64,000 nt of DNA from Levilinea sp. (GTDB lineage Bacteria > Chloroflexota > Anaerolineae > Anaerolineales > Anaerolineaceae). Positions 42,278 to 50,792 of the stretch are shown piece by piece. Made by a program: the position numbers and the translations under genes. Within the stretch, counting starts at the first letter, position 1; every line of letters starts with the position of its first letter. The notes below the pieces were generated by a model. The model searched no databases. It was not told where the DNA came from and worked only from the letters and a program-made list of their open reading frames with translations. Location of the stretch: assembly GCA_029975215.1 (NCBI GenBank), contig JARKPO010000082.1:1-64000 (forward strand), in the 5' to 3' direction.

Positions 42278-43378
42278 TCAGGCGTTCAGAGAAAATTCCT
42301 GGTATTCATTCTCACACGGGTTGCCCCAGGTAGCGTACATCTTCAATTCCGTCAGATCCATAATCAAGGCCGTGATCGTTTTTTCACGGTCTAAAGGGTC
42401 CAACGCTGTATCATCATGATTACAGATTGAATCCGGATAATTCACATGATCGCGCTGGATGGCTTTCAGCGTCTCCAGCGTGTGCTGTTCCGTTTCGTGC
42501 AGCAGCCGCCATGCGCGGTGATAACGCACCCGCGTGGCCACCAGTTCGTCCGGTTCGCTCTCCACCTGCTGCATTTCCCAGGTCAAAAAATGGTTGGTAT
42601 GCACCATCGACCCATCTTCGCCGTACAACAGGGCGAATTTTCTTGCCGAAACTTCCACGCTGTACAGTTCTCCGTTCGCATCCGCCAGCAGGTGATTATA
42701 CCCCGCAGCGCGGTGCGGAACCAGCGTGCGGCGGATGGCTTCACCGGGGGTTTGTGCCGCCAGTACCGCCCGCGAAGCCACAATTCTGGGGATCCCGATG
42801 CGCGAATCGGTGGGATAGACCGAATCACAGCACTGTGCGATCCCATAAGCGTTAAAACCAATATTCGGCAGCAGCCCCCCATAGGTCATGGCCAGCATCG
42901 GCGGCTCATCATCCGTGGTCACATGGATAATTGCCAAATCATCTTCGTCTTCAGGAACCCAGTCTTCATTATGAGCCACCAACACATGCCCATTGGCCGT
43001 GCGCCGTTGATTCACGGCCAGACTGGTGCATTTGGTTAAATGCAGCGCGTCAACCGTCACCGCCTCCATCGCGTTCAGCACCACGATATCGTCAAAAGAC
43101 ACATTGGCCCCTTCTGCAATCCCGCGCATTTCGTCCACATACTGCCGGAAGCGTTCTTCTGCAAAGGGCAAATATTTGCGCGATTGGTTGATCGCCCCTG
43201 TCCAAGAGAGCTGCAGCTGATCGTAGGCTTCTTGCAGCAGGTGATGAGCATTTTCAATGCTGTGGGCCACCTGTTCCCGCCGGGCCTCCCCCATCTGCCG
43301 CCCGATTTCAAAATGGGAGCCTTTTAAGACCAGCATTTCCAGTTGTCGCATTGGTTTTTTTAATTCTTTGCGGATCAT
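42278..43378 (-). CDS. C45-family N-terminal-nucleophile hydrolase (acyl-CoA:6-APA acyltransferase-like)
   Basis: 366 residues. The family cleaves itself to expose an N-terminal cysteine; the candidate is in LTKCTSLAVN, followed by the typical GHVLVAHNEDW and, later, VSARKFALLYGEDGSMVHTNHFL. The upstream part (GSHFEIGRQMGEARREQV) is the usual pro-segment. Relatives hydrolyse or transfer amide-bound acyl groups (penicillin-type). No signal is present. It overlaps the creatininase-fusion stop by 4 bases, so it shares a messenger with the peptide-uptake operon. Confidence 0.88.
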   Translation of the reverse strand: MIRKELKKPMRQLEMLVLKGSHFEIGRQMGEARREQVAHSIENAHHLLQEAYDQLQLSWTGAINQSRKYLPFAEERFRQYVDEMRGIAEGANVSFDDIVVLNAMEAVTVDALHLTKCTSLAVNQRRTANGHVLVAHNEDWVPEDEDDLAIIHVTTDDEPPMLAMTYGGLLPNIGFNAYGIAQCCDSVYPTDSRIGIPRIVASRAVLAAQTPGEAIRRTLVPHRAAGYNHLLADANGELYSVEVSARKFALLYGEDGSMVHTNHFLTWEMQQVESEPDELVATRVRYHRAWRLLHETEQHTLETLKAIQRDHVNYPDSICNHDDTALDPLDREKTITALIMDLTELKMYATWGNPCENEYQEFSLNA

Positions 43379-44829
43379 GGTTTTCTCCTGCGCTTTTCTG
43401 TCCTGCGCCGGTGTTGCTCTAAAATTTCACACACATGCTGCACCTTTTCGGCCGCGGCAGCCTCCAACCACAGCCGCCCTTTCTCGGCGGTGCCCAAACT
43501 GCCGGCCCCATAAGCGCCCGTGGCGGTGTCATCCTCCCAGGGTGGATTGGCGATCAGCGCGCCGCCCTCCACCCAGTCCATCCGGTACGATTCGGTTTCA
43601 ATAAAATCTACCTCATCCACCACCCGTTCCATGTGCACATCCGTCGGGTTCAAATACAGGTACAGCGAGGTTTCCAACTCACAGGCATGCCCCATGCCCC
43701 CCGGCCGCGACTGGCGATGGCGTTCCAGCTCAGCAATGCCCTGCGGACCGGATAAATACAGCCAGGCCGTGGCGGCAAACCCATTGGGGTGGCGTTCGCC
43801 CACCGCCTTGACTGCGTTCACCAGGTAAGAACAGCTGCCGCCGTGCCCGCTGAGGAAATACAGAGTCTCAAACCCGCGTGCGTTCAGCACATCCGCCGCC
43901 GCAATGCAGAAATCTTCAAAGGCGCGCCCGCCGCAGTTCAGTGTACCCGCGAAGCTGCTGCGGTGCGTGCTGACCCCATACGGCACCACAGGCAGGCAGG
44001 CTGCCAGCTCCGGCACAGCCGCTGCCGTGCGTTCGGCCACGGCTTCAATCAAACGCGTGTCCACGTCCAGCGGCAGGTGATAACCGTGCTGCTCGGTGTG
44101 TCCGAAGGGGATCAAAATCACCTTGCCGCGCTGCGCATCCTCCGGCAGCGGGCGGGCGGGTTCGCGCGGCGTTTTCAGGTACAAGCCGTACTCGCCCACA
44201 TCCACGCCGCAGCCCGCCGGAAGCAGAGCATAGGCGCGAGTAAAGCCGTCCTCACGCAAACTGCCCACCAGGTTGCGCACCACCTCCCCCAAAACCGCCG
44301 CTGGCAGTTCCAGCCCGCTGCCGCGCCAGCCGTAGGGAAAAATCGGCAGCAGCCCCACCCGCGCAGGGTAGCCCAGCGCCTCGGCCAGCCGCTCCAGCGG
44401 ATACCCGCCCCCCAAAGGCAGCACCAGCGGCGTATCCCGCGCCAGATCCGCCGCCTCCGGCCAGGTCAGGCGTTCGTAGGGGAAGAACAGGGTCAGCATG
44501 GATTCAAAGTAGCGCTCCTGAAAATCCACCGCCTGCAAAATTTCTTCCGCCGTCAGCCGCGCCGCCGCGGGCGTCACCACCAGCTTGTCTTCCACATCGT
44601 CCAGGCGGTGAATTACCCCCACACACACGCCCTCAAAGTGCTCCAGGGGTTCTTCCACCCCCAGCACATAAGCGTCCAGCGCATCCCCATCCGGGGCCAG
44701 CGTTCCCGGCACATAACCGTAATTCACCGGGTACAGAAAACCGTGCTGCGGGTGGTGTGAACCTTTCGGGCGGTCAATTTCCACCCGCACCGCGCGCCCC
44801 AGGCTGCTGCTGTCGATCCGCATCTTCAT
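43375..44829 (-). CDS. Three-part protein: pyrophosphatase-like + degenerate creatininase + creatininase
   Basis: 484 residues with three parts. Residues 1-115 resemble small inorganic pyrophosphatases: IDRPKGSHHPQHGFLYPVNY, GYVPGTLAPDGDALDAYVLG and IHRLDDVEDKLVV. Residues 118-210 look like a creatininase that has lost its metal site: it keeps LTWPEAADL, VLPLG, LLPIFPYGW and the helix-strand run, but the EQHG and GHGG motifs are gone. Residues 235-475 are an intact creatininase: FGHTEQHGYHLPLDVDT (Glu246, His248), SGHGGSCSYL (His329) and MGHACELETSLYLYL (Glu385). Creatininases hydrolyse cyclic or linear amides with two metal ions. I have not met this architecture before. The neighbours are an S9 peptidase and a C45 hydrolase. 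Substrate unknown. Confidence 0.88.
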   Translation of the reverse strand: MKMRIDSSSLGRAVRVEIDRPKGSHHPQHGFLYPVNYGYVPGTLAPDGDALDAYVLGVEEPLEHFEGVCVGVIHRLDDVEDKLVVTPAAARLTAEEILQAVDFQERYFESMLTLFFPYERLTWPEAADLARDTPLVLPLGGGYPLERLAEALGYPARVGLLPIFPYGWRGSGLELPAAVLGEVVRNLVGSLREDGFTRAYALLPAGCGVDVGEYGLYLKTPREPARPLPEDAQRGKVILIPFGHTEQHGYHLPLDVDTRLIEAVAERTAAAVPELAACLPVVPYGVSTHRSSFAGTLNCGGRAFEDFCIAAADVLNARGFETLYFLSGHGGSCSYLVNAVKAVGERHPNGFAATAWLYLSGPQGIAELERHRQSRPGGMGHACELETSLYLYLNPTDVHMERVVDEVDFIETESYRMDWVEGGALIANPPWEDDTATGAYGAGSLGTAEKGRLWLEAAAAEKVQHVCEILEQHRRRTEKRRRKP

Positions 44830-44844
44830 CCGCCCACCTCACCT

Positions 44845-46725
44845 TCAGGGTTTTGGCATCAGCCACCAATCTAAAAAGCGTTCAATGCGCTGCCCCACAT
44901 CCATCAGCACCTCCCACTTGAGAAACCCGTGGGATTCTCCCGCGTAAGTTTTGTATTCAAAGGTCTTGCCCGCCGCCCGCAGCGCCTCTACCCACTCCTG
45001 TGAAGCCTGCGGGGGCACAACCTCATCCTCCAGCCCGTGCAGAATCAGCACCGGCTTCTGCACCTGGTTCACCTGCAAAATGGGTGAGCCAGCGCGGTAC
45101 ACCTCCCGGTTCAGCGCCGGATGGCCCAACTGCATCTCGGTATACAGGCGCGTGCCGCGTTCACACAACGCCCACGAGCTAAAAATGTCCGCGTCGCCGT
45201 ACAGACACACTCCGCAGGCGAAGCGGTGCTCTGGGTCGCGCGACAGACTGCACACGGTCATATAGCCGCCGTAGCTGCCCCCCATGATGCCGATGCGCTC
45301 CGCGTCCACCCCAGTCAACCCGCTCAGGTATCGCGCTCCATACAGGCAGTCCTGGGTGTCGCCGATGCCCCAACTGTCCTGATTGAGCAGCTCAAATTCG
45401 CGCCCATAGCCGCTGCCGCCGCGGTAGTTGATCGCCAGATAGGTGTAACCTTTGGCCACCAGATACTGCACAAAGGGGTCCCAATCATACACGTATTGGT
45501 CTCGCGGCCCGCCGTGCGGGTGCAAAATGGCTGCGCCGTTAGGTTTTTCCGGGCGGAACAAAAGTGCCGGGATGCGCAGCCCGTCAAAGCTGGGGTAACT
45601 CACCGCCTCCGGCATCACCCGTTTCAGCCCCTCCATCGCCTCCGGCAGCGAAACGGTCAGCGCCCGAACAGTGCCCGCCTCCAACCGTCCCGCAGTCCCC
45701 GCTCGCAGAGTCATACGGTAAATATCCGGCGGGGTGAGCGGGTCTGTGTATTCAAAGGTCAAAAAATCGCCCTTCGGGCCCCACTGCGGGTGCAGGTGGC
45801 AGCCCAGCCGTTCGCGCAGCAAGTGCAGCCCACCGCTAACCGCATCCACCAGCCCCAGGTGAAACGCCCCATTATCGTTCACCGTCACCGCCAGCCAGCG
45901 CCCATCCGGCGACCAGGCCAGATCCGCCAGGTCCTTGCCCGCCTGGGTCAGGCGCGTCGCCGGCCCGCCCGTGCTGTCCGCCGTCCACACCTCGTAAAAC
46001 CCGCTGCGGTTGGATAAGAAGGCAATCCGCCCCCCATCCGGCGACCAGCGCGGCGAAGTGTCGCGGGTGCCGGGCTGGCCTTCAATGCGCCGCTCAGGCC
46101 CGCCCCCCAAATTCACCAGGCGTACCTCCCAGCGGTTTAAATCGGCCAGGGGTGCAAACACCGCCGCCGCCCATTTTCTGTCGGGCGAAGGCCGCACCTC
46201 CAGATAATCTCCTTCGCCGCTGGCCGCCAGCCGTGGCCAGCCCCCCTGCCGGTCGCCCAGTACAATCTGGGTCTTTTCATTCCGCTCCACGCTCATCAGC
46301 AGGCCAAAGCTGTCCGGCATCCACACGGGCGAGCTGGCCCGCGCAGTGAAATCGCTCACCGGTTTGGCCAAAGCTCCGCGCGCCGCCACCTGCACCACGC
46401 CGTCTACGGTGAAAGCCAGATATTGGCTGTCCGGCGACCAGCGCGGGGTCTCTTCCCACCAATACTGATAGGCAGGCCGTCCCACGCTGACCCGCTGCGG
46501 CCACCCCCCGGCAGCAGACATGCAGTACACTTCGGTAAAACCGTCTCGATCCCATAAAAAAGCAATGCGCTTCCCATCTGGCGACAGGCTGTGATTGTAA
46601 ATCCGGTTGACGCTGTGCACCAATCCCAGGCTCCACCCCGACGGCGTCTTCAAATCTGGCCGCGGCAATGACGGCCAGCCGCTGCGTTCATCCGTCACAT
46701 TCACCTGTGGACGATCGTTTTTCAT
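44845..46725 (-). CDS. S9 prolyl-oligopeptidase-family peptidase
   Basis: 626 residues with an N-terminal beta-propeller (WD/TolB-like blades such as SLSPDGKRIAFLWDRDG, WSPDGGRIAFLSNRSG) and a C-terminal alpha/beta-hydrolase. The catalytic triad is visible: Ser484 in MGGSYGGYMT, Asp567 in HGLEDEVVPP, His599 in AGESHGFLKW. There is no signal peptide, so it is cytoplasmic. It is likely an acylaminoacyl- or dipeptidyl-peptidase. It starts 12 bases after dppF and would degrade peptides brought in by that importer. Confidence 0.93.
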   Translation of the reverse strand: MKNDRPQVNVTDERSGWPSLPRPDLKTPSGWSLGLVHSVNRIYNHSLSPDGKRIAFLWDRDGFTEVYCMSAAGGWPQRVSVGRPAYQYWWEETPRWSPDSQYLAFTVDGVVQVAARGALAKPVSDFTARASSPVWMPDSFGLLMSVERNEKTQIVLGDRQGGWPRLAASGEGDYLEVRPSPDRKWAAAVFAPLADLNRWEVRLVNLGGGPERRIEGQPGTRDTSPRWSPDGGRIAFLSNRSGFYEVWTADSTGGPATRLTQAGKDLADLAWSPDGRWLAVTVNDNGAFHLGLVDAVSGGLHLLRERLGCHLHPQWGPKGDFLTFEYTDPLTPPDIYRMTLRAGTAGRLEAGTVRALTVSLPEAMEGLKRVMPEAVSYPSFDGLRIPALLFRPEKPNGAAILHPHGGPRDQYVYDWDPFVQYLVAKGYTYLAINYRGGSGYGREFELLNQDSWGIGDTQDCLYGARYLSGLTGVDAERIGIMGGSYGGYMTVCSLSRDPEHRFACGVCLYGDADIFSSWALCERGTRLYTEMQLGHPALNREVYRAGSPILQVNQVQKPVLILHGLEDEVVPPQASQEWVEALRAAGKTFEYKTYAGESHGFLKWEVLMDVGQRIERFLDWWLMPKP

Positions 46726-46737
46726 ACATCCTTCCTT

Positions 46738-47745
46738 TCACTCATCCGAACCGTCCCCCGAAACCAGCCAGCAGGCTGCCTGGTGACTGCCCGCCCCCAC
46801 AGCCGCCAAAGTCGGATCTTCCACCCTGCAGCGATCCATCACCTTGGGACAGCGCGGATGAAATCGGCAGCCCGCGGGCACATGCACCGGGTTGGGCGGC
46901 TGCCCCTGCAAAATGATCCGCTCGCGCCGCTTGCGCGGATTTGGCACCGGAATCACCGACAGCAGCGCCTGGGTGTAGGGGTGCGCCGGGCTTTCCAACA
47001 CCGCCTGCGTCTCCCCCAACTCCACAATACGGCCCAAATACATCACCGCCACCCGGTCTGCCAGGTAGGCCGAGGTGGCCAGGTCGTGGGTGATCAGCAG
47101 CACGCTGATACCGCGCCGCTCGCGCAGCTCAGCCAACAGATTCAATATCTCCGCGCGAATACTCACATCCAGCATGGACACCGGCTCATCCGCCAGCAGC
47201 ACTTCCGGCTCCAACACCAAAGCCGCCGCAATCACCACACGCTGGCGCTGTCCACCGGAAAGCTCGTGCGGCAGGCGGTTCATAAAGATGTGAGCGGGCT
47301 TCAGACCGGCCTCCTCCAAAGCTTTTTCCACCCGCCCCTGGCGTTCTTCGCGGTTCTGCGCCAACCGGTGCACATCCAGCGGCTCCGCCACGATTTCGCC
47401 GATGGTCATCAGCGGGTTCAAGGATTCATACGGGTCCTGAAAAACCATTTGAATCTGGCGGCACAGACGCTGCCGTCCGGCACGGCTCTGGCGGGTCACA
47501 TCCTCACCTTCGAACCAGATCGTCCCCTGGGTGGGTTTTTCCAGGCCCATCAGGGTCAGCGCCAGGGTAGATTTTCCGCAGCCGCTTTCCCCCGCCAAAG
47601 CCAGGATTTCGCCTTTTTCCAGGCGCAAATCCACCCCATCCAGCGCATGCACAAATTCACTGGTGCGCGCCCAAATGCCGCTCCGTCCGGCGGGGAAGAG
47701 TTTGCACAAATTACGCAGTTCCAAAACCGCAGCCGTCTCGCTCAT
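46738..47745 (-). CDS. dppF: Oligopeptide ABC transporter ATPase, DppF type
   Basis: 335 residues. Walker A GESGCGKST, ABC signature LSGGQRQRVVIAAAL, Walker B VLLADEPVSMLD and His switch LLITHDLA. The C-terminal oligopeptide ABC extension with CRFHPRCP is present. It overlaps dppD by 4 bases. Its partner is DppD; together they drive uptake through the DppB/DppC pair. Confidence 0.95.
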   Translation of the reverse strand: MSETAAVLELRNLCKLFPAGRSGIWARTSEFVHALDGVDLRLEKGEILALAGESGCGKSTLALTLMGLEKPTQGTIWFEGEDVTRQSRAGRQRLCRQIQMVFQDPYESLNPLMTIGEIVAEPLDVHRLAQNREERQGRVEKALEEAGLKPAHIFMNRLPHELSGGQRQRVVIAAALVLEPEVLLADEPVSMLDVSIRAEILNLLAELRERRGISVLLITHDLATSAYLADRVAVMYLGRIVELGETQAVLESPAHPYTQALLSVIPVPNPRKRRERIILQGQPPNPVHVPAGCRFHPRCPKVMDRCRVEDPTLAAVGAGSHQAACWLVSGDGSDE

Positions 47746-48728
47746 GCCTTGCCCTCCACCAGAAAACAGCGCGCCGTATGCCCCTCTTCCACCGTGTACA
47801 GACCCGGTGCTTCTTTTTGACAGCGGTCCAGGGCCGCCGGGCAGCGCGGCGAAAAGCGGCAGCCGGTGGGTAAAGCGTCCAGGCGCGGCGGGTAGCCCGG
47901 AATGGAAATCAGCCGCGCATTGGGCTGGCTCAGGTCGGGGAAGGCTTTCAGCAGGTTCTGCGTGTAGGGGTGAACGGCGTGGTTATACACCCGGTCCACG
48001 TCCGAATATTCGGCCGTCATGCCCCCGTACATCACCAAAACTGTGTCGCAAATCTCCGCCACCACGCCCAGGTCATGCGTCACCAAAATCACCGCCAACC
48101 CCAGCCTCTCGCGCAGTTCCAACAGCAGTTCCAAAATCTGGGCCTGAATCATCACATCCAACGCCGTGGTGGGTTCATCCGCAATCAAAATCTGCGGGCG
48201 GCAGGCCAAGGCCATGGCAATCATCACCCGCTGGCGCATCCCGCCCGAAAATTGGAAGGGGTACTGATCTTTGCGGTTGGCGGTAATGCCCACCATTTCC
48301 AGCAGCTCTTCCACCCGTCGGGTAGCCTGCGCCGCGCTGACGCTGGCGTCGTGACGGCGGATGGCCTCGCGGATCTGCTGTTCCACCGGCAGCACCGGGT
48401 TGAGTGCGTTCATGGCCCCCTGGAAAATCATAGCGATATCGCGCCAGCGCACCTGGCTCATCTCTGTCTCGCTCAGATCCAGCAAATCCTGCCCGCCAAA
48501 GCGCACTTCCCCGCGGGTGATGCGCCCCGCCACCGGCAGCAGCCGCAGCAGACTGAGCATCAGAGTGGTCTTGCCGCAGCCGCTCTCCCCCACCAGGCCC
48601 AACACTTCACCTTCGCGCAGATCAAAATGCACATCCTCCACCGCAGGCAGCAGCCTGCCTTCGCTTTCATATCCCACGCTCAAATGGCGCACGCTGAGCA
48701 GCGTTTTTTGGCCGGTCACAGGTTTCAT
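47742..48728 (-). CDS. dppD: Oligopeptide ABC transporter ATPase, DppD type
   Basis: 328 residues; the start ATG at 48728 has a GGAGGAG site and overlaps dppC by 4 bases. A longer frame runs into dppC but is a shadow. Walker [10 protein letters not shown], signature [15 protein letters not shown], Walker [13 protein letters not shown], and the C-terminal cysteine-bearing CRFSPRCP motif typical of the oligopeptide importer class. Confidence 0.95.
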   Translation of the reverse strand: MKPVTGQKTLLSVRHLSVGYESEGRLLPAVEDVHFDLREGEVLGLVGESGCGKTTLMLSLLRLLPVAGRITRGEVRFGGQDLLDLSETEMSQVRWRDIAMIFQGAMNALNPVLPVEQQIREAIRRHDASVSAAQATRRVEELLEMVGITANRKDQYPFQFSGGMRQRVMIAMALACRPQILIADEPTTALDVMIQAQILELLLELRERLGLAVILVTHDLGVVAEICDTVLVMYGGMTAEYSDVDRVYNHAVHPYTQNLLKAFPDLSQPNARLISIPGYPPRLDALPTGCRFSPRCPAALDRCQKEAPGLYTVEEGHTARCFLVEGKA

Positions 48729-49651
48729 GGGCGCTCCTCCTTTGTCCCCCGGGCCACCATCTTCGGCCCCACAGACAAATGGTGCCATTCCAGGCGCGGG
48801 TTCAGCACCTGCTCCAGCCCCTGTCCCAAAAGGGTGCAGCCCAACACCACCCACACAATTCCCAACCCGGGCATAATCAGCGCCCACCAGGCCCCCGCGC
48901 TGACCCCGCCGCGGGTGAAGGCAAAGTTCAGCATTTGCCCCCAGCTCAGGGTGGTGGGGTCGGCCAGCCCCAAAAAACTCAGCGTACTTTCTTCCAAGAT
49001 GGCCAGCGAAATCACCAGCACCGTATTGGCCACCAACAGCGGCAGCACCAGGGGAAAGATGTGCCGCCGCAAAATGTGAAAATGTCCGCAGCCGATGGCC
49101 TTGGCGCGCAGCACAAATTTGCGCTCCTTCACCGACAGCGTCTGACTGCGCACCAGCCGGGCCGTCCCCGTCCAACCCAGCAGGCCGATCACTAAAATGA
49201 TGTTCATCAAGCTGGGCTTGGTCAGCGCCACCAGCACCACCGCCAGCGGCAGGTCTGGAATCACCAGCATGATGTCGGTGATGCGCATCAGGATGTTTTC
49301 CACCCGTCCGCCAAAATACCCCGCCGTGATGCCGATGGTCCCCCCAATGAACACCGAAATGAAGGAGGCAAAAAAGCCCACAATCAGCGAAACGCGCGCC
49401 CCATAGATGAAATTGGAAAGCACATCCCGCCCGGCATCGTCCGTCCCCAGCCAATGCGCCGCGCTGGGACGCGCGTAAATGTCGTCAATGCTCACCTTAA
49501 GTTCTGCCTTGGGGTCGTAGGGCGCAATCAACGGCGCAAACACAGCCACAATCATCGCCGCCGCCAACATGCTGAGCCCCACCAGGGCCATCCAATTGCG
49601 CCGCGCACTGCGCCAGATCGTACCAACGGAAGTGGTGGCGGCTGCGCTCAT
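48725..49651 (-). CDS. dppC: Peptide ABC transporter permease, DppC type
   Basis: 308 residues. The N-terminal helix, LGTDDAGRDVLSNFIYGAR block, EAA-type loop (VRSQTLSVKERKFVLRAKAI) and six-helix pattern are typical. The C-terminus ends in LGQGLEQVLNPRLE, a milder version of the usual DPR ending. It overlaps both neighbours by 4 bases. Confidence 0.94.
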   Translation of the reverse strand: MSAAATTSVGTIWRSARRNWMALVGLSMLAAAMIVAVFAPLIAPYDPKAELKVSIDDIYARPSAAHWLGTDDAGRDVLSNFIYGARVSLIVGFFASFISVFIGGTIGITAGYFGGRVENILMRITDIMLVIPDLPLAVVLVALTKPSLMNIILVIGLLGWTGTARLVRSQTLSVKERKFVLRAKAIGCGHFHILRRHIFPLVLPLLVANTVLVISLAILEESTLSFLGLADPTTLSWGQMLNFAFTRGGVSAGAWWALIMPGLGIVWVVLGCTLLGQGLEQVLNPRLEWHHLSVGPKMVARGTKEERP

Positions 49652-50685
49652 GATTGACCTGCCTGAATGCGGGGATCGAGGTACGAATACAGCAAATCCG
49701 CGATGAGATTGGCCGTGATCACGCTCACCGCGATCAGCAGGAAGGCCCCTTGAAGCATGGGGTAATCGCGCCGCCCCACCGCGTCAAAAATGGCCAGCCC
49801 CAACCCCGGCCAGGAAAACACCGTCTCAATTTGAATGGCCCCCGCCACCGTGAAGCCCAAATTCAGCGCCACAATCGTCACCATCGGCAGCAGCGCATTG
49901 CGCAGGGCGTGATCTTTGAGGATTTGGAAGGTGCTCAGCCCCTTGGCCTTGGCGGTCAGAATGTAATCCTCCGACAGCACATCCAGCACCGTGCTGCGCA
50001 TCACCAACATATATTCCCCCAGCACCACAATGGTGAAAGTCAGTGTGGGTAAGATCAAGTGCCGCCCCAAATCCGCCGCCTTCGCCCCCCAATGGGTGTA
50101 GGCCATGCCTGGGGTCAGCTTGCCCACCACCGGCAGACCCAGCCAGGTGCTGCCCGCAAACAGCAGCACAATCCCCAGCCAAAAGGTCGGCAAACTCCAC
50201 GCCACCAGGCTGGCGGTCAGCGCCGCAAAGTCCACCGCCGTGTGCGACTTCCAGGCCGCCACCAGCCCCAAAATGATGCCAAACACGATGGAAAACAGCT
50301 GCGCTGCCCCCACCAGCAGCACCGTGTTCAGCAATGCCTCCCCCAACATTGAAGACACCGGCCGATTGGTGTGGTAGCTGGTTCCCAGCTCTCCTCGCAG
50401 CAAATTACCCACATAGATAAAAAACTGAGTCTCCAGCGGGTTTACCCCGCATTTCCCCAGCTTCAGCGGGTTCAGCGTCTCAAAGCAGTTGATCACCGGC
50501 TTATCCAGCCCAAAGCGCTCGCGAATGGCCTGCTGGGCCTGCGCCGTCAACCGCGGATCGCGGATTCCAGCCCGCGCCGGGTCGCCGGGCAGGACGCGGA
50601 ATAAAAAGAAGTTGAGCGTGATCACAAACAGGATCGAAAGCAGCGCCCATTGCAGTCTGCGAAGCAAATACGTCAATCGTTTCAA
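49648..50685 (-). CDS. dppB: Peptide ABC transporter permease, DppB type
   Basis: 345 residues with the typical DppB start (LTYLLRRLQWALLSILFV, FRVLPGDPARA), EDYILTAKAKGLSTFQILKDH loop and end YSYLDPRIQ. It has a Cys-containing periplasmic insertion (NCFETLNPLKLGKCG), possibly a disulfide. It lies 107 bases after the binding-protein gene. Confidence 0.94.
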   Translation of the reverse strand: MKRLTYLLRRLQWALLSILFVITLNFFLFRVLPGDPARAGIRDPRLTAQAQQAIRERFGLDKPVINCFETLNPLKLGKCGVNPLETQFFIYVGNLLRGELGTSYHTNRPVSSMLGEALLNTVLLVGAAQLFSIVFGIILGLVAAWKSHTAVDFAALTASLVAWSLPTFWLGIVLLFAGSTWLGLPVVGKLTPGMAYTHWGAKAADLGRHLILPTLTFTIVVLGEYMLVMRSTVLDVLSEDYILTAKAKGLSTFQILKDHALRNALLPMVTIVALNLGFTVAGAIQIETVFSWPGLGLAIFDAVGRRDYPMLQGAFLLIAVSVITANLIADLLYSYLDPRIQAGQS

Positions 50686-50792
50686 TGGGGGACCCTCCCA
50701 ATAGCGCGTTCACTTCAAATCATCAGGCACAGGGGGCTGCACACCTGCCCCCTGTGCCTGTTGCGGCTGCTGCGGCTCACCGGTCTGCCGCT

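Noticed and set aside
47742..49454. A single 570-residue DppD with an N-terminal extension
   Set aside because: The first 242 codons are the dppC gene read in the wrong frame; a good ribosome site supports the start at 48728.
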